Below are positions 1 to 8,156 of a stretch of 14,092 nucleotides of DNA, piece by piece. The notes below the pieces were generated by a model. That model was not told the DNA's origin. It ran no database searches and was given only the letters and a program-made list of their open reading frames with translations. The stretch's first letter is position 1. The number at the start of each line of letters is the position of its first letter. The DNA comes from Verrucomicrobiota bacterium (GTDB taxonomy: Bacteria; Verrucomicrobiota; Verrucomicrobiia; Chthoniobacterales; UBA10450). Location of the stretch: positions 1-14,092 of the forward strand of contig QHON01000113.1 in assembly GCA_003218815.1 (NCBI GenBank). Direction: 5' to 3'. The position numbers were made by a program, and so were the translations under genes.

Positions 1-596
1 CGTTGCACGAGAATGGTGAGCGTCGAGAGAAGGATCGAAATCATGAGCGCGATGCGTACGCCAGCGATGATTCCGAAGCGATCGATCAACATTCCGCCGA
101 AAAATGGCGCGATCATTATGGGCAAGCGTTTGATTACCGATTGAAGACCCACGCCCATCGAGTGGCGGCTGGCCGCGAGCGTCGCGCCGACGAGTGAAAA
201 GGTCGCGGGTAAAGAAAAGCAAGTCCAGGAAAGGAATAGAAACATTCCTGCAATTACTGCGCCCCAATGGGGAATGATCAGGACAAGTCCGTAACCGAGG
301 ATTGATATCAAATTAAACGCAAGAAATGCGCGCCGATGTCCCCAAACATCGACAAGTACTCCGCCGGGATAAGCGTAAATCGCCCCGAGCAAAGTCCGCA
401 GCGCATCGTAGAGACCGATGACAAAAACAGTCGCGCCGACTGCTTGCAGATACTTCGGCACGAAACGCATCCAAAGTTCTTCGCCCGCGCCGATCACGAA
501 GATCGCGACGAGCAGAACGACAAGATTGCGCTTTAGCCCGAAAAAATTAGTAAGCCGACGGCCAAGACCTATGCTTTTTTGATCTGGCGTTTGCAT
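1..596 (-). CDS. MFS transporter, N-terminal part (runs off the left edge)
   Basis: The complementary strand is open from an ATG at 594-596 to the window edge, giving about 198 residues without a stop. The translation begins MQTPDQKSIGLGRRL and then shows successive hydrophobic helices. After the second helix comes the loop VDVWGHRRAF, which matches the MFS loop 2-3 signature (GxxxDrxGrR). A second, related loop LIDRFG follows the fifth or sixth helix. This is the first half of a major facilitator superfamily exporter of the inner membrane; its C-terminal half lies outside the window. The start lies 28 bp inside the upstream ChrB-domain gene, which suggests translational coupling and a shared job, perhaps export of chromate or another oxyanion. 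The substrate is inferred only from this neighbour. The small plus-strand open frames here are shadows. Confidence 0.85.
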   Translation of the reverse strand, partial: MQTPDQKSIGLGRRLTNFFGLKRNLVVLLVAIFVIGAGEELWMRFVPKYLQAVGATVFVIGLYDALRTLLGAIYAYPGGVLVDVWGHRRAFLAFNLISILGYGLVLIIPHWGAVIAGMFLFLSWTCFSLPATFSLVGATLAASRHSMGVGLQSVIKRLPIMIAPFFGGMLIDRFGIIAGVRIALMISILLSTLTILVQ

Positions 597-994
597 TCGG
601 CGTAAAGCGCATCGTAAACGATAAATTCGCGTTCGAGAATTTCGTGATCGCTTAGACCCAGCGCTCCGAAGCCGCTGGCAATCCAACGCAACCCTTCGCC
701 AGCAATATGTGGGTTTCTCGGATGCGAATCGGCTGCGCGTACAATTTCACCGAGTAAAACGAGCGCTGGATCAGTGAGCTTGTATTTTTTCACGATCGAA
801 TTGAACGAAACGTCTTCGCCGTGATGACCGAGCTCGCAATTCGGTACGTCAAACACAGTTCCGCTATCGATCTTTGCCCAATCAGTGTCATTCGGAAGAA
901 AAACAAATTGCGCCTCCGGATCGACAAAATTTCGGATTAGCCACGGACAAGCCACGCGGTCCACTTTAATTTTCTCGCGGGTAATCCATTTCAT
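569..994 (-). CDS. Short ChrB C-terminal-domain (Chrome_Resist) protein
   Basis: This 141-residue protein corresponds to the C-terminal domain of ChrB (the Chrome_Resist family) without the ChrB N-terminal domain. The family signatures are visible: KVDRVACPWLIRNFVDPEA at residues 10-28, a GHHG element near residue 57 followed by DVSFNSIV, and the IVRAADSH helix near residue 85. The same elements occur in the full-length ChrB encoded at 10816-11721, so the two are paralogues of this domain. ChrB proteins are known as chromate-responsive regulators or accessory factors of chromate export; for this stand-alone form a role in chromate or related oxyanion resistance is inferred. It starts at ATG 994 and overlaps the MFS gene downstream by 28 bp. 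The divergent EamA-like gene starts only 18 bp away. Confidence 0.85.
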   Translation of the reverse strand: MKWITREKIKVDRVACPWLIRNFVDPEAQFVFLPNDTDWAKIDSGTVFDVPNCELGHHGEDVSFNSIVKKYKLTDPALVLLGEIVRAADSHPRNPHIAGEGLRWIASGFGALGLSDHEILEREFIVYDALYAECKRQIKKA

Positions 995-1012
995 GACCTA
1001 GATTCTTATTTC

Positions 1013-1438
1013 GTGGCAGCTTGGTTCTGGTACGCGGTTGTCGCCGCTATTCTTTACGGCGCGCATCAAATCTTTACACGTCTCGCAGCCGAACGCATCG
1101 GTGAGGGTCTCGGCGGTTTCATTGTGGAAGCCAGCGCAGCGTTGTCGATCTTGATTTATCTCGCAGTTCTTTGGTTCGGCGGACGCTGGAACCAGAAATT
1201 CAGCGCCAGTGGATTTAATTATTCAGTGCTTACGGGAATTTGCGTCGGGGCCGGTACCATTGCGTTTTTCCTTCTGTTTCAACGCGGCGGTCCGCTTTCG
1301 GCCGTGCCGGCGATTCTAGCTGGTGGCGGAGCGATCATGGCGATTGCGGGAATTCTGTTTTTCAACGAAGCACCGTCCTGGCAGCGGCTTGCCGGAGTTG
1401 CGTTTGCAATCGCCGGATTGTTTCTACTGCGCAAATAA
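1013..1438 (+). CDS. Half-size EamA/DMT-type membrane transporter
   Basis: This 141-residue, very hydrophobic protein has about five predicted membrane helices and the EamA (drug/metabolite transporter) layout. An N-terminal helix with AAILYGAHQIFTRLAAE is followed by helices around residues 38-54 and 69-87, and it closes with the typical FNEAPSWQRLAGVAFAIAGL ending. Ordinary EamA exporters carry two such units (about 300 residues). Single-unit versions are known and are expected to dimerise. The start is a GTG at 1013; no in-frame ATG lies upstream, and no ribosome binding site is obvious in the 18 bp that separate it from the divergent ChrB-domain gene. The TolC-type gene begins 29 bp after its stop, so it may be the first gene of the efflux operon. 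The substrate is unknown. Confidence 0.8.
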   Translation: MAAWFWYAVVAAILYGAHQIFTRLAAERIGEGLGGFIVEASAALSILIYLAVLWFGGRWNQKFSASGFNYSVLTGICVGAGTIAFFLLFQRGGPLSAVPAILAGGGAIMAIAGILFFNEAPSWQRLAGVAFAIAGLFLLRK

Positions 1439-1467
1439 GACTGCTCTCCGGGCGCAAGACCCACATC

Positions 1468-2838
1468 ATGCGACTTTCGAACATTTACTTCCGCAGCTGC
1501 CTACTCAGTTTGTTCAGTATTGCGATATTCATCGCCGGTCCTGGCGCGGAGTCTTCGGTCCAGGCGGCCCCGATCGAGATGACGCTCAGGATTCCAGCCT
1601 CGCATTTTCAAAACCGGTCGCCCGAAGAATTATCGGTTGATCTTCGCCGCGGGATTGGGCCGGATGATGCGGCAACAATCGCGCTTTACTCGAATCCGGC
1701 GTTACGGGCCATTCGCGATCGCCGTGGACTGGCGGCCGCGCAATTGATCCAGGCGGGAATTTTGCCTAACCCGGTCGTTTCCTATGCGCGTGATTACGTC
1801 ACTGGCGGCAGCACTGCTGGAACGAGAGACGGCTACACCTTTAGCGCCGGCTGGGAATTCAGCGCACTGATTCCATTTTTGCCGAAGCAAACTGCGGCGC
1901 GGAAAAATTTCCAGGCGGTAGACTTAGATGTTGCGTGGCAGGAATGGCAGATCGCGGTGAGCGCGCGCATGGCGGTTTATCGGGTGGTTGGTTTGGATGC
2001 GCAGGCGGCGCAGGCGCGGGAAGCAAATGAAGGTTTACAACAGAGCACGGACGCGATGCGAAAAGCGGTCGATGCACATGAAAAAACCGTGCTGGATCTG
2101 GCGGCGGCTGAATCAGCCAGTCAGGATTCGCGCGCAACCATGCTCGCGGTGGAGCAGGAATTTGAGAAACAGCGTCTCGGCTTAAACAAGATTTTGGGAG
2201 CGGGACCGGACAGAAAAGTCGCCTTGCGCAGCGGCCTGGTTTTGCCGAGCCGCTTGGCTGCGCCTGCAGAGCAGGAACTATTTGATGATCTTGAATCGCG
2301 CCGGCTCGATCTGCTTGGGTTGCAGCGCGGTTACGAGAGTCAGGACGCGACCGTGCGCGCCGCGATTCTCGCACAATTTCCTAAAATGTCGGTCGCGTTT
2401 ACCAAAGCTACCGATACCACGAACGTTAAAACGACCGGCTTCAACATCGCAGTGGATGTGCCGATTTTCGATCGCAACCAGGGCGTCATTGCGACCGAGC
2501 GCGCTACGCGCCAAAGATTGCGCGATGAATACAATCAGCGCGTATTTGAGGCGCGTTCCGATATTGCTGTGGCGATTGCCGACATTCGTTCGTTGAATCG
2601 ACAAATCGCCGCCGCGGAAGAAGCGCTGCCGCTCCTCGAAAAGCTCGTGAGCTCCGCGCAAACAGCGGTCGAGCAGCGGAACGCTGACGTGCTTAGTTAT
2701 TACACAGCGCGCAGCAACTTGCTGCAAAAGCGAATTCAATTGATCAAACTCCAGGAACAATTGCTCGAAGCGCACACGGCGCTGGAAATCGCTTCAGGAC
2801 GTTATCTGCCGACGAACAAAGTATTGCAGCCCAGATGA
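1468..2838 (+). CDS. TolC/CzcC-family outer-membrane efflux protein
   Basis: This 456-residue outer-membrane factor forms the exit duct of the tripartite pump encoded by the next two genes. The ATG at 1468 was chosen because a signal peptide follows directly (hydrophobic stretch at residues 11-25, likely cleavage after VQA at 33); an open frame extends further upstream but only into the preceding transporter gene. The first repeat shows the CzcC-like pattern ATIALYSNPALRAIR and ILPNPVVSYARD near residue 99. The second repeat shows the hallmark DVPIFDRNQG near residue 331. Both halves carry long Ala/Gln/Glu-rich helices suited to the periplasmic alpha-barrel. There is no lipobox Cys, unlike many OprM-type members. 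The adaptor gene overlaps its stop by an ATGA. A metal or oxyanion role fits the CzcC-like look but is not proved. Confidence 0.9.
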   Translation: MRLSNIYFRSCLLSLFSIAIFIAGPGAESSVQAAPIEMTLRIPASHFQNRSPEELSVDLRRGIGPDDAATIALYSNPALRAIRDRRGLAAAQLIQAGILPNPVVSYARDYVTGGSTAGTRDGYTFSAGWEFSALIPFLPKQTAARKNFQAVDLDVAWQEWQIAVSARMAVYRVVGLDAQAAQAREANEGLQQSTDAMRKAVDAHEKTVLDLAAAESASQDSRATMLAVEQEFEKQRLGLNKILGAGPDRKVALRSGLVLPSRLAAPAEQELFDDLESRRLDLLGLQRGYESQDATVRAAILAQFPKMSVAFTKATDTTNVKTTGFNIAVDVPIFDRNQGVIATERATRQRLRDEYNQRVFEARSDIAVAIADIRSLNRQIAAAEEALPLLEKLVSSAQTAVEQRNADVLSYYTARSNLLQKRIQLIKLQEQLLEAHTALEIASGRYLPTNKVLQPR

Positions 2839-3902
2839 AAAAGAAGCGAATCATCATCGGCGCTATCGTGGTTGTGTTGATCATCGGCGGGCTTGCCTGG
2901 ATCGCGCAGCAATTCGAGCTTGGAAAAGAAGAGAAGAAGACTGGCCCGGTTCCACAGGTGGAAGTCGCGAAACTGGAACGAAAAACCATCACCGAAAAAG
3001 TGATCGTTTATGGAAGCGTAGTGGCGCAGCCCGGCAAAACGCATTCGGTTTCAATCGCCTTCGAAACGCGAGTGCGCCACATTCTCGTCGCTCCGGGTCA
3101 GTTCGTGACGGAAAACGACCCATTGATTGAGATTGAGCTTAGCCCGGGGGCGCAAGTGCAGTTTCAGCAAGCCAGGAATGCAGCGGAAGCTGCGCGCAAG
3201 GAGCTGAAACAGACGCAGGCGCGTTTCAATTTGAAGCTGGCCACAAATCAAGACTTGAGCGCCGCAGAAAAGACTGCGCGCGACGCGGAGGCGCAACTCA
3301 CCGCTCTTCAACGCGCCGGCGCCGGAGGTGACAATCGCATTCATTCGGACATCTCGGGCGTCATCGCAAAAGTAGACGCGCAAGACGGACAGATTGTTCC
3401 GCCCGGCGGTCCGCTCGTTGAAATCGTTGCCGAAAACGAAATCGAAGTGAAAGTCGGCGTGGAAGCGGAGGATCTTTCGGCGGCACAAGAAGGCGCTTCG
3501 ATCACGATCGTGGCGTTGAACGATCCGACCGCTGGAAAAGTACAAGGGACCGTCCGCCTGGTTACGCGGCGAATCGATCCGACGACGCGACTTGTCGATG
3601 TTTACGTCGCGCTGCCTGAAGGAACAAAGCTCTTGTTGGATGGCTATGTCCGCGGCGAGATTGAGCGCACCGAGAAAAACGCGCTGGTTGTGCCACGATC
3701 GGCCGTTTTGGCTAACGAATCGCGTGAGTTTGTGGTTTTCACGGTAGCAAATAATCGGGCCACGAAGCACACCGTAAAAATCGGCGCGGAAAATCCAAAT
3801 GAAATCCAAGTGATTGCGGACGATCTGCATGACGGCGAACCGGTTGTGACCGTAGGAAACTACGAGTTGGAAGATGGCATGGCCGTTGAGATAAAAAAAT
3901 GA
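2835..3902 (+). CDS. RND efflux adaptor (HlyD/CusB-like periplasmic subunit)
   Basis: This 355-residue membrane fusion protein links the inner-membrane RND permease to the outer-membrane channel. One N-terminal membrane anchor (residues 5-22, after MKKKR) is followed by the split lipoyl/barrel-sandwich domain. Its first half is VRHILVAPGQFVTENDPLIE near residues 77-96 and its second half is SDISGVIAKVDAQDGQIVPP near residue 170. A short helical hairpin of about 50 residues, rich in Ala, Lys and Gln, lies between them. A beta-barrel domain with RIDPTTRLVDVYV and a membrane-proximal domain ending GNYELEDGMAVEIKK complete the usual order. There is no lipobox Cys, and no His/Met-rich N-terminal metal-binding extension as in some CusB proteins. 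The start overlaps the TolC-type stop as ATGA, and the end overlaps the permease start in the same way. Confidence 0.92.
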   Translation: MKKKRIIIGAIVVVLIIGGLAWIAQQFELGKEEKKTGPVPQVEVAKLERKTITEKVIVYGSVVAQPGKTHSVSIAFETRVRHILVAPGQFVTENDPLIEIELSPGAQVQFQQARNAAEAARKELKQTQARFNLKLATNQDLSAAEKTARDAEAQLTALQRAGAGGDNRIHSDISGVIAKVDAQDGQIVPPGGPLVEIVAENEIEVKVGVEAEDLSAAQEGASITIVALNDPTAGKVQGTVRLVTRRIDPTTRLVDVYVALPEGTKLLLDGYVRGEIERTEKNALVVPRSAVLANESREFVVFTVANNRATKHTVKIGAENPNEIQVIADDLHDGEPVVTVGNYELEDGMAVEIKK

Positions 3903-6900
3903 GCTTCTCCGCGTGGGCGCACAGCCATGCGCGTTCTATTTTGTTTTTGCTTGGCGCGCTCGCGGTGGCGGGCGCCGTCGCCAGCGTTTCACTGCCGGTC
4001 GCCCTCTTTCCGCAAGTCACTTTCCCACGCGTCCGCATCACGCTTGAAGCGGGCGATCGACCAGCCGAGCAGATGACTGTGGAGGTTACGACGCCGGTCG
4101 AGGAAGCGGTGCGCGCCATTCCCGGTGTGCGCAACTTAAGATCGACAACCAGTCGCGGCACCTCGGAGATTTCGGTCAATTTCAATTGGGGCGAGGACAT
4201 GGTTTCGGCCATGCTTCAATGCCAGTCACAGGTAAGCAAAATCCTTTCGAGTCTGCCGTCCGGCACTTCGTTCGAAGTCGAGCGCATGGATCCAACAGTG
4301 TTTCCGGTAATTGCTTACAGTCTGACATCCGATTCGCATTCGCTCATCGAGCTGCGCGATCTCGCCCTCTATACCTTGCGTCCGGCGCTTTCCACGGTTT
4401 CCGGAGTCGCGCGTGTCGGCGTTCAAGGCGGTCGCGTCGAGGAGTATCGGGTCACCGTCGATCCAGACAAACTGCAATCGTTCAAGATGACGCTGGCCGA
4501 AGTCGCGAGCGCGTTGTCCGCTTCGAATGTATTAGTCGCGGTCGGCCGCCTCGAGCAGTACGACAAACTTTATCTCGTCGTTTCCGACACGCGTTTCAAA
4601 AAGTTCGAGCAAATCGAGCACACCGTATTGCGCTCGAATGCAGATGGCGTGGTCCTGCTCGACGACGTTGCCACGGTTGAACACTCGGCCGAACCGCAAT
4701 GGGTCCGGGTGACCGCTGACGGCCACGACGCCGTTCTTTTCCAGGTTTATCAACAGCCGTCGGGAAACACGGTGGAGATCGCGCGCAGCATCAAGGCGAA
4801 GCTGCGTGAAATACAAAAACAAATCCCCGAAGGAGTGAAGATCGCAGATTGGTACGACCAAAGCGATCTCATCCTCGCGTCTGAACACAGCACGCGCGAC
4901 GCAATCCTGATCGGCATGGTCTTGGCCGCTTTCATTCTGCTCATCTTTCTTCGCGACTGGAAAGTCACGTTGATTGCAATCTTGACTGTTCCGGCTGTGA
5001 TCGCTGCCACGATCGTTCTTCTCTATGTCCTGAAAATGAGTTTCAACATCATGACGCTTGGCGGCATGGCCGCGGCCGTTGGTCTCATTATCGACGATGC
5101 AATTGTGATGGTGGAACACATCGTCCGTCGCGTGCGCGGCGTACGCGAGGGCGATCCGCGTTCGCGAGTACTCGAAGCGGCGCGCGAATTCACCAACCCG
5201 CTGGCCGGTTCCTCCGCGGCTACGATCATCATTTTCACGCCGCTGGCCTTTCTGTCGGGAGTTACGGGGGCATTTTTCAAGGCGCTTTCCCTAACGATGG
5301 CCGCCAGTCTCATCATTTCATTTGTTGTCGCCTGGCTGGCTGTGCCGATCTTGTGCGCGACTTTCTTAAAAAGAAGAGACGCCGAGATCGAGGAACATGG
5401 ACGTTTCGCGCGGCGCATGCATGAAGTTTATCGCGAGAAGATGCAGTGGCTTCTCCGCCAGCCGCGCTTCGTAATTGTTTTTTTGGTGCCACTTTTGTTG
5501 CTTGGCTTCATCGCATTCAAAAGCGTCGGCTCAGGATTTATGCCGGCCGTGGACGAGGGCGGTTTCGTCCTTGATTACATTTCGCCGCCCGGCACCTCCC
5601 TGGCGGAGACCGATCGTCTGTTGCGCCAGGTGGAATCCGTTCTGCAGGAAACTCCCGAAGTGCGGACTTATTCACGCCGCACCGGCTTGCAGCTGGGTGG
5701 GGGTGTTACGGAAGCGAACATCGGCGACTTTTTCGTTCGTTTAAAATCATTTCCGCGACGCGGGATCGAAGAAGTCATGAACGATGTCCGTGACGAGATC
5801 GAGAAACATATTCCCGGTCTTCAAGTCGAACTTTTACAGCTAATGGAAGATTTGATCGGCGATCTCACCAGCGTGCCGCAACCGATCGAGATAAAACTTT
5901 ATTCCGACGATGAACAAGTGCTGCGGACGTTGCCATCGCGCGTGGCCGATACGATCTCGAAAGTTCGCGGCGTGGTTGAAGTAAAAAACGGCATCGTCGC
6001 GGCGGGGGACGCTCTCAACATTCAGGTAGACCGGGTCAAGGTCGCGCTAGAAGGCATGGATCCGGAGGCGGTCACTAAAGCGCTCAATGATTTTTTAACA
6101 GGCAACGTGACCACGCATGTTCAACTAGGGCCGAAACTGATCGGCGTCCGTGTTTGGATTCCGCGCGACGCCCGCGATACCATGCGTAACATCGACAATC
6201 TGCTTTTGCGCGCTCCGGACGGCCACCTCTTTCCACTCAAACGAGTGGCCATTCTCATACCGCTGAGCGGCCAGCCCGAGATCATGCGCGACGATCTCAA
6301 ACGCATGGTCGCGGTGACCGCGCGCATCAGCGGCCGCGACCTCGGCTCGACTGTACGCGAGGTGAAACGCAAACTCGCGAGCTCGCGAGTGATTCCGAAT
6401 AATGTGCTCTACACTTTCGGTGGATTGTATGAACAACAACAGATCGCCTTCCGCGGCCTCACCATCATTTTGATTGCGGCAATCGTTCTCGTTTTTCTGC
6501 TTCTACTTTTTCTTTACGAAAGTTTTCGCGTTGCATTTGCGATGTTGCTCGTTCCGGTATTCGCCGTCGCCGGAGTTTTCATCGGCCTCTGGGCCACCGG
6601 CACCGAGTTCAACATCACCTCGCGAATGGGCATGACCATGGTCGTCGGCATCGTCACCGAGATCGCAATTTTTTATTACTCAGAATTTCGCTCATTGCCC
6701 GCCAGCGAAGATCGCTTGATCCTCGCCGGGATTAATCGGATGCGCGCGATTTCGATGACCGCGTTCGCCGCCATCCTGGCGCTTATGCCGCTCGCGCTCG
6801 CGATCGGTCGCGGCGCCGCCATGCAGCAACCACTGGCGATCGCGATCATTTCGGGACTAATCTTTTCACTGCCGCTTGTCCTGATCATCCTGCCCGCATT

Positions 6901-6937
6901 GCTGGTCATTTTTGAACCGAAAGTTACGACGCAATGA
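3899..6937 (+). CDS. RND-family efflux permease
   Basis: This 1012-residue proton-driven inner-membrane pump has the duplicated RND architecture. TM1 lies at about residues 13-31, a large periplasmic loop runs to the conserved WYDQSDLI near 317, and a helix bundle follows from about 333. A second periplasmic loop begins after about residue 545 (FMPAVDEGGFVLDY), and the final bundle starts near 855. TM4 carries the conserved Asp pair (D399, D400, in IIDDAIVMVE), and TM11 keeps Arg (R949, in RMRAISMTAF), matching AcrB D407, D408 and R971. The TM10 segment reads GIVTEIAIFYYSEF, so E921 occupies the place of AcrB K940. The substrate class (heavy-metal HME or hydrophobe/drug HAE) cannot be settled by eye; the CzcC-like partner hints at metal. 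The stop is followed by only 26 bp before the convergent propeller gene. Confidence 0.93.
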   Translation: MSFSAWAHSHARSILFLLGALAVAGAVASVSLPVALFPQVTFPRVRITLEAGDRPAEQMTVEVTTPVEEAVRAIPGVRNLRSTTSRGTSEISVNFNWGEDMVSAMLQCQSQVSKILSSLPSGTSFEVERMDPTVFPVIAYSLTSDSHSLIELRDLALYTLRPALSTVSGVARVGVQGGRVEEYRVTVDPDKLQSFKMTLAEVASALSASNVLVAVGRLEQYDKLYLVVSDTRFKKFEQIEHTVLRSNADGVVLLDDVATVEHSAEPQWVRVTADGHDAVLFQVYQQPSGNTVEIARSIKAKLREIQKQIPEGVKIADWYDQSDLILASEHSTRDAILIGMVLAAFILLIFLRDWKVTLIAILTVPAVIAATIVLLYVLKMSFNIMTLGGMAAAVGLIIDDAIVMVEHIVRRVRGVREGDPRSRVLEAAREFTNPLAGSSAATIIIFTPLAFLSGVTGAFFKALSLTMAASLIISFVVAWLAVPILCATFLKRRDAEIEEHGRFARRMHEVYREKMQWLLRQPRFVIVFLVPLLLLGFIAFKSVGSGFMPAVDEGGFVLDYISPPGTSLAETDRLLRQVESVLQETPEVRTYSRRTGLQLGGGVTEANIGDFFVRLKSFPRRGIEEVMNDVRDEIEKHIPGLQVELLQLMEDLIGDLTSVPQPIEIKLYSDDEQVLRTLPSRVADTISKVRGVVEVKNGIVAAGDALNIQVDRVKVALEGMDPEAVTKALNDFLTGNVTTHVQLGPKLIGVRVWIPRDARDTMRNIDNLLLRAPDGHLFPLKRVAILIPLSGQPEIMRDDLKRMVAVTARISGRDLGSTVREVKRKLASSRVIPNNVLYTFGGLYEQQQIAFRGLTIILIAAIVLVFLLLLFLYESFRVAFAMLLVPVFAVAGVFIGLWATGTEFNITSRMGMTMVVGIVTEIAIFYYSEFRSLPASEDRLILAGINRMRAISMTAFAAILALMPLALAIGRGAAMQQPLAIAIISGLIFSLPLVLIILPALLVIFEPKVTTQ

Positions 6938-6963
6938 CCGGTCTGAAAAAGAGGGCCGCAGTG

Positions 6964-8019
6964 TTATTTACGTGTTAGTTTCAGGATTCGGCCTTCCGCC
7001 GGATCGATCAGGTAGGCTGTTTCGCCTTTGCCGGCGACAACGCCGCGTGCGCCTTTCACCGTTGGCACTGTCGCTTTGAGATGAAATTTTCCGTCGTCGC
7101 CGACTTCGGCGATGCTCAAGGTGGCGGCGAGAGAAGCGGCGGCGTAAAGAGTTTTTTGGTCGGTCGAGTAATCGATGTTGTCTAGGCCGGGTCCGGTTTG
7201 GAGCGAGTCGATAATTTTTCCGTGGCGCGCGACATCAACATTCACGACATGATCTCCACAGGCAACAAAGAGAAACCCTCGCGCGCTGTCGAGCGCCAAT
7301 CCTTGCAACTCAGTGCTGCCGGCATTCCAAGTGGCGGCAAATCCACGCTGATTATCGACAGCGTAACCTTCAGCCGATCCGTTCAACGGAATTTTCGTCT
7401 TCGGCGTCAGGTGGCGCGGATCCGACGCGTCAAACACCTGGATGGACTTGTCTGCTGAGCTGATCCCGAGCGGTGGCGCGCCGGTTGTGATCCACAATTC
7501 GCGTGTTGCGGCTATATAAACGACGCCGTCCGGCGCCGCGGCAGGACCCGCCGAGGGCGGAGCGACCTGCAAACACCCTCCGCGCTCGAGGCTATGCGCG
7601 TCGATGATGCACAAGGTCGAATCGCCCCGATTCCCGATGTACACAACGCCATCGCCAACACTGACCGCTGTGGGTCCCAGCGTGACTTTTCGCCCGCGCA
7701 GCTCGACCTCACCCGTCTTAAACCCAGTTACCTGCGACACAGCGTCGGAACTCTCGTCGATTACGTCGACACTGCCGGTGTTGCTGGCTGGCACCCATAC
7801 TCTGCCTGTCGAGCGATCGTATGCAAAGTAGTCCAGTCTTACGACGCCGGTTGCGCCCGGTAAAGACAATGGCTTGAGTTCATAATTCGAGGCGGTTGTG
7901 CTACCGGCCATCATTATGTCTGCTGTCCAAATGGAATGGACCAACGCGATGGCGCAGAGTTTTGCAAGGTTCAAGCCCCAAACTGACGAATCATATCTGC
8001 GGTTAAAGTTTGATTTCAT
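6964..8019 (-). CDS. Exported YncE-like beta-propeller protein, one blade apparently shortened
   Basis: The 351-residue product has an N-terminal hydrophobic segment (about residues 18-40) that probably acts as an export signal. Repeated blade motifs follow, for example RVWVPASNTGSVDVIDE, VVYIGNRGDSTLCIIDA and GFLFVACGDHVVNVDVA, typical of YncE/NHL-type WD-like propellers. Such proteins are scaffolds or binding proteins of the periplasm or cell surface; no catalytic residues can be assigned. Around residues 222-232 the sequence passes directly from a strand ending NQRGF to AATWNAG. In the sister propeller at 8157-9149 the matching interval holds about 20 further residues (RIFVNVPNARHVAVVD and beyond), so an in-frame loss is suspected near 7331-7345. 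It is the last gene of the minus-strand cassette, 137 bp after its sister, so it may have its own promoter. Confidence 0.8.
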   Translation of the reverse strand: MKSNFNRRYDSSVWGLNLAKLCAIALVHSIWTADIMMAGSTTASNYELKPLSLPGATGVVRLDYFAYDRSTGRVWVPASNTGSVDVIDESSDAVSQVTGFKTGEVELRGRKVTLGPTAVSVGDGVVYIGNRGDSTLCIIDAHSLERGGCLQVAPPSAGPAAAPDGVVYIAATRELWITTGAPPLGISSADKSIQVFDASDPRHLTPKTKIPLNGSAEGYAVDNQRGFAATWNAGSTELQGLALDSARGFLFVACGDHVVNVDVARHGKIIDSLQTGPGLDNIDYSTDQKTLYAAASLAATLSIAEVGDDGKFHLKATVPTVKGARGVVAGKGETAYLIDPAEGRILKLTRK

Positions 8020-8156
8020 TGTGTAGTTAGATTGCGCGCGACGAGGCAGCAGAGAATGACATTTCGCAAACTGTTGCTCGCTTCAAAGTAATTTTTGACC
8101 GGCCCCTAAACGTTGACGCAAAGCCAAATCCAAGTTCGTGGAGTGGTGGAAAGCAG

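Noticed and set aside
3..536. Two plus-strand open frames at the left edge (3-197 and 336-536)
   Set aside because: They lie opposite the MFS transporter, have a strongly charged, family-less composition, and are best explained as antisense shadows.
1240..1467. Longer start of the TolC-type protein at 1240
   Set aside because: The extra part lies inside the EamA-like gene, has Cys/Arg-rich nonsense composition, and would bury the clear signal peptide that begins at the ATG at 1468.
3051..3830. Long minus-strand open frame opposite the adaptor gene (259 codons)
   Set aside because: It is antisense to a well-supported adaptor protein, and its translation is Arg/Phe-rich with no domain pattern; it reflects the codon bias of the real gene.
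4532..5119. Minus-strand open frame inside the RND permease (195 codons)
   Set aside because: It is antisense to conserved RND segments including the TM4 Asp pair, and its Asp/His-rich composition is typical of the shadow of hydrophobic helices.
6938..6963. Terminator between the convergent RND permease and propeller genes
   Set aside because: The 26 bp contain no stem-loop with a T-tract in either direction that I could support. The same is true of 13059-13105 after chrA.
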